Positions 61,313 to 64,000 of a DNA stretch of 64,000 nt are shown here, one piece after another. How positions within the stretch are numbered: the first letter of the stretch is position 1; every line of letters begins with the position of its first letter. The notes under the pieces were generated by a model. It saw only the letters and a program-made list of their open reading frames with translations. It had not been told where the DNA came from and made no database searches. Source of the DNA: Microbacterium sp. zg-Y1090 (GTDB taxonomy: Bacteria > Actinomycetota > Actinomycetes > Actinomycetales > Microbacteriaceae); the NCBI RefSeq assembly GCF_030246945.1, contig NZ_CP126742.1, positions 434,001 to 498,000 on the forward strand. The letters run 5' to 3'. The translations under genes were made by a program, and so were the position numbers.

Positions 61313-63156
61313 GGGCGTCGGCGGCCCGGGCGCTGCCGCTCGGGAGCGTGCAGCTGACAGGCGGCGAGTTCGACCGTCGCCGCGCGGTGAACCGCGACTA
61401 CCTGCTGTCGCTGACGACGGCGAACCTGCTGCAGAACCACGATCTCGAGGCGGGGTTCTGGGATCGCTCCTGGCAGCTGCAGCCCTCGTCGGACGACCCT
61501 GCAACGCGCGGGGTGGGACGTCACGCCGGCTGGGAGTTCCCCACCGGCCAGCTGCGGGGCCACTTCGTGGGGCACTGGCTCTCGGCCGCCGCCCGCGAGG
61601 CGGCGGTCACCGGCGACGCCGTGCTGTCGGCACGGGTCGGGGAGGTGCTCGACGGCCTCGAGCGCTGCCAGGCGGCCAACGGCGGGGAGTGGGTCTTCGG
61701 CATCCCGCCGCGCTACCTCGACCTGCTGGCGGCGGGCCGAGAGGTCTGGGCGCCGCAGTACACGATGCACAAGACCTTCATGGGACTGGTCGACGTCGCC
61801 CGTGACCTCGGCGACCCCCGGGCCGTGCGCATCGCGCAGCGCGCCGCGCAGTGGGTCGCCCGGTGGTCCGCGACGTTCGCCCCCGAGCAGTGGGACGACA
61901 TCCTCGACGTCGAGACCGGCGGGATGCTGGAGGTGTGGGCCGACCTGCTCGACCTGACCGGCGATGGGATGTTCGCGGACCTGCTGCACCGGTACGACCA
62001 CCGGCGCCTGTTCGATCCGCTCCTGGCCGGCGAGGACGTTCTGACCAACCGGCACGCCAACACCACCATCCCGGAGGTGCTGGGCGCCGCCCGCGCCTAC
62101 GAGGTGACCGGTGAGGAGCGGTGGGCCGAGATCGTGCGGGCGTACTGGCGGTGCGCGGTCACCGATCGCGGCACGTTCTGCACGGGCGGTCAGACATCGG
62201 GGGAGATCTGGACCCCGCCGCACGCCTTCGCCGCCCGCCGCGGCGACAAGACGCAGGAGCACTGCACCGTCTACAACATGATCCGTCTCGCCGACGTGCT
62301 CTACCGCTGGGACGGCGACTCGGCGTACCTCGACTACATCGAGCGGAACCTGCACAACGGCATCCTCGCCCAGCAGCATCCGGGCACCGGGATGGTCACC
62401 TACTTCCTGCCGCTGCACCCCGGCGCCCGCAAGGCCTGGGGATCGCCGCTGGAGGACTTCTGGTGCTGTCACGGCACCCTGGTGCAGGCCCACACGCGGC
62501 ACAGCGCCCTGGCCTTCTACGCGCAGGACGACGCGCTCGTGCTGGCGCAGTACCTCCCGGCGCGGGTCGAGGTGCCGCACGCCGGCGGCACGCTGCGGGT
62601 GCAGCTGGCCGGCAGCGAGACGGCCGCGCGCGTCGGACCCGACGCCAACGGCGGCGACGCGGGAGCCCGCCACCGTCCGGATTCGTGGGGCTTCTCGCTG
62701 ACGGTCGAGTCGCCCCCCGGGGCCGTCGCGACCGTGCGGCTGCGCCGCCCCGACTGGTGCGACGGCGACCCGGTGGTCGTCGGCGAAGACGGGCGGGATG
62801 CCGACGTCGTCACCGGCCCCGGCGGGCACCTCGAGCTGGCGCACCGGGGCGGGCGCGCCGTGTACGAGATCACCCTGCCGATGCGGCTGCGCACCCTCGC
62901 CATCCCGGACGAGCCGGGAACCGTCGCGTTCGCGCGGGGCCCCGTGGTGCTCGCCGGCCTCGTCGACCACGACGTGCGGCTGCACGGCGATGCGCAGCGC
63001 CCCGACACGCTGCTGGCCGCCGACAACGAGCGCCAGTGGACGCAATGGCTGAGCGGCTACCGCACCGTCGGCCAGGAGCGTTCCATCCGCTTCCTGCCGC
63101 TGTCCGAGATCGTGGACCAGCCCTACACCGTGTACTTCCCGCTTCACCCCGACTGA
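61309..63156 (+). CDS. Glycoside hydrolase family 127 (beta-L-arabinofuranosidase type)
   Basis: The product is 615 residues from ATG 61309, overlapping the GH95 stop. The (alpha/alpha)6 barrel has LTTANLLQNHDLEAGFWDRS, GHFVGHWLSAAAREA and YTMHKTFMGLVD. Zinc and catalytic residues match the family: EHCTVYN (E317, C319) and FWCCHGT (C386, C387), where one Cys is the nucleophile. GH127 enzymes release beta-L-arabinofuranose from arabino-oligosaccharides and glycoproteins. Cytoplasmic. The neighbouring GH95, GH39 and GH36 genes support an arabinose/galactose-rich plant glycan as target. Confidence 0.93.
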   Translation: MRASAARALPLGSVQLTGGEFDRRRAVNRDYLLSLTTANLLQNHDLEAGFWDRSWQLQPSSDDPATRGVGRHAGWEFPTGQLRGHFVGHWLSAAAREAAVTGDAVLSARVGEVLDGLERCQAANGGEWVFGIPPRYLDLLAAGREVWAPQYTMHKTFMGLVDVARDLGDPRAVRIAQRAAQWVARWSATFAPEQWDDILDVETGGMLEVWADLLDLTGDGMFADLLHRYDHRRLFDPLLAGEDVLTNRHANTTIPEVLGAARAYEVTGEERWAEIVRAYWRCAVTDRGTFCTGGQTSGEIWTPPHAFAARRGDKTQEHCTVYNMIRLADVLYRWDGDSAYLDYIERNLHNGILAQQHPGTGMVTYFLPLHPGARKAWGSPLEDFWCCHGTLVQAHTRHSALAFYAQDDALVLAQYLPARVEVPHAGGTLRVQLAGSETAARVGPDANGGDAGARHRPDSWGFSLTVESPPGAVATVRLRRPDWCDGDPVVVGEDGRDADVVTGPGGHLELAHRGGRAVYEITLPMRLRTLAIPDEPGTVAFARGPVVLAGLVDHDVRLHGDAQRPDTLLAADNERQWTQWLSGYRTVGQERSIRFLPLSEIVDQPYTVYFPLHPD

Positions 63157-63174
63157 CCGAGCACGAGGATGCCG

Positions 63175-64000
63175 ATGCCCACCTCCCCTCTGATCCATCT
63201 CTCCGCCGCCGGCGTCTCGCTGGTCGTGGCCGCGGAGCGCGACCGCCTGCCCGCGATCCTGCACTGGGGGGCTGCGATCGTCGCCGCCGACGCCGATCTG
63301 CAGGCGTTCGCGCTCGCTGAGCGCCGCCGCGGGATCGACGACGTCTCCGACGTGCCGTACCGGCCGAGCATCCTCCCGGAGCACGCCGCCGGGTGGTTCG
63401 GGCGACCGGGACTGAGCGTGCACACGGCGGGCGCCGGCTGGGCGCCGCAGCTGCGCGTGCGGAGGGTGCGCGTCGATGAGCGGGAGCCGGACAGCGAGGT
63501 CACGCAGACCGGAGCGGGGCGCATCACCGTCGACGCCGGCGACCCGGGCGCCGGGATCGACGTGCGGATCGAGCTGGAGCTGGCCCCGGCCGGGCTGGTG
63601 CGCACGCGGGTGAGGGTGCGCAACGCCGCGGCGGACGGCGAGCCGCTCGAGGTGCAGTCCGTCGCGCCGGCACTGCCGGTGCCCACGCGCGCGACCGACG
63701 TGCTCGACTTCGCCGGGCGGTGGGCGCACGAGCGCATCCCGCAGCGGCATGCCGTCGTCCGTGGCACGCACGCCCGCACCTCGCGGCGCGGTCGCACCGG
63801 GCTGGATGCCACGACCGTTCTCGCCGCCGGCGTGCCGGGGTTCTCCTCCGACGCCGGCGAAGTGTGGCTGTCGCACGTGGGGTTCAGTGGCGACCACGAG
63901 CACGCGCTGGACCGCGACGATGCGAGTCTGGCCTTCCGCGGCAGCGAGGTGCTGCTGCCCGGCGAGGTGCGGCTGCGGGGCGGTGAGGAGTACGAGACGC
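63175..64000 (+). CDS. Alpha-galactosidase, GH36 (N-terminal part, truncated by window edge)
   Basis: The frame from ATG 63175 (CGAGG 6 bases upstream; ATG 63169 is possible) is open to base 64000, giving about 275 residues. It has LPAILHWGAAIV, YRPSILPEHAAGWFGRPGLS, VLDFAGRWAHERIPQRHAVV and VWLSHVGFSGDHEHALDRDD, the N-terminal beta-supersandwich signatures of GH36 alpha-galactosidases. The catalytic barrel with its two Asp residues lies beyond the window. It starts 18 bases after the GH127 stop, so it belongs to the same operon. Confidence 0.9.
   Translation, partial: MPTSPLIHLSAAGVSLVVAAERDRLPAILHWGAAIVAADADLQAFALAERRRGIDDVSDVPYRPSILPEHAAGWFGRPGLSVHTAGAGWAPQLRVRRVRVDEREPDSEVTQTGAGRITVDAGDPGAGIDVRIELELAPAGLVRTRVRVRNAAADGEPLEVQSVAPALPVPTRATDVLDFAGRWAHERIPQRHAVVRGTHARTSRRGRTGLDATTVLAAGVPGFSSDAGEVWLSHVGFSGDHEHALDRDDASLAFRGSEVLLPGEVRLRGGEEYET

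Noticed and set aside
1..64000. Defence, phage or transposon system
   Set aside because: I looked for integrase, transposase, nuclease, toxin-antitoxin and Cas-like motifs on both strands and found none that I could support.

Overview
The window is high-GC actinobacterial DNA and most resembles Microbacteriaceae (Microbacterium or a close relative). The clues are densely packed GC-rich genes, many 4-base ATGA/GTGA overlaps, LacI/DeoR/IclR/MarR regulators beside sugar and amino-acid catabolic genes, a sugar ABC importer without its own ATPase, and several small KLRRGE-type proteins that I associate with this family. No phage, transposase, restriction or CRISPR-Cas genes were recognised.

Layout. 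(1) 1-10.05 kb: the truncated start of a helical-repeat protein, then one very large sortase-anchored surface protein of DUF11 modules, a strong terminator, and a tRNA-Ser-like 3' segment. Codon choice in this block looks different from the rest. (2) 10.1-15.7 kb: two SDR oxidoreductases, a type II-like sulfide:quinone oxidoreductase, a TetR regulator with a palindromic operator, an EI24-type membrane protein and a YihY-type membrane protein. (3) 16.0-17.5 kb: a cluster of small paralogous proteins. (4) 17.5-30.1 kb: amino-sugar/galactoside use, with GH20 hexosaminidase, a CUT1 sugar importer, GH35 beta-galactosidase, a LacI regulator, and a tight operon of SIS isomerase/deaminase, ROK kinase, PfkB kinase, class II aldolase and DeoR regulator. 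This fits a galactosamine/N-acetylgalactosamine route to tagatose phosphates, but no deacetylase is present. (5) 30.1-37.9 kb: an IclR regulator diverging from a histidine-utilisation operon hutH-hutU-(M20 amidohydrolase)-hutF-hutI; the M20 enzyme stands where a deformylase (HutG role) is needed.

(6) 37.9-44.7 kb: small proteins of the same families as region 3, two MarR regulators, SurE, a PfkB kinase, an acyl desaturase and a cold-shock protein. (7) 45.0-52.5 kb: a seven-gene operon with a complete peptide-type ABC importer, a luciferase-like monooxygenase and two CMD/AhpD-type proteins. It looks like the conserved but uncharacterised Klebsiella KPN_01854-01858-type system. (8) 52.55-52.91 kb: four copies of a 59-bp palindromic repeat. 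(9) 53.0-55.2 kb: an unusual fusion of a luciferase-like oxidoreductase to a berberine-bridge-type FAD oxidase. (10) 55.2-64.0 kb: a plant-glycan locus with GH39, ThuA, LacI, GH95, GH127 and the start of a GH36 alpha-galactosidase that runs off the end.

The most distinctive material is the small-protein paralog network (regions 3 and 6), the 59-bp repeat set, the monooxygenase/transport operon, the LLM-FAD fusion and the shared LacI operator linking the GH20/importer and GH35 promoters.
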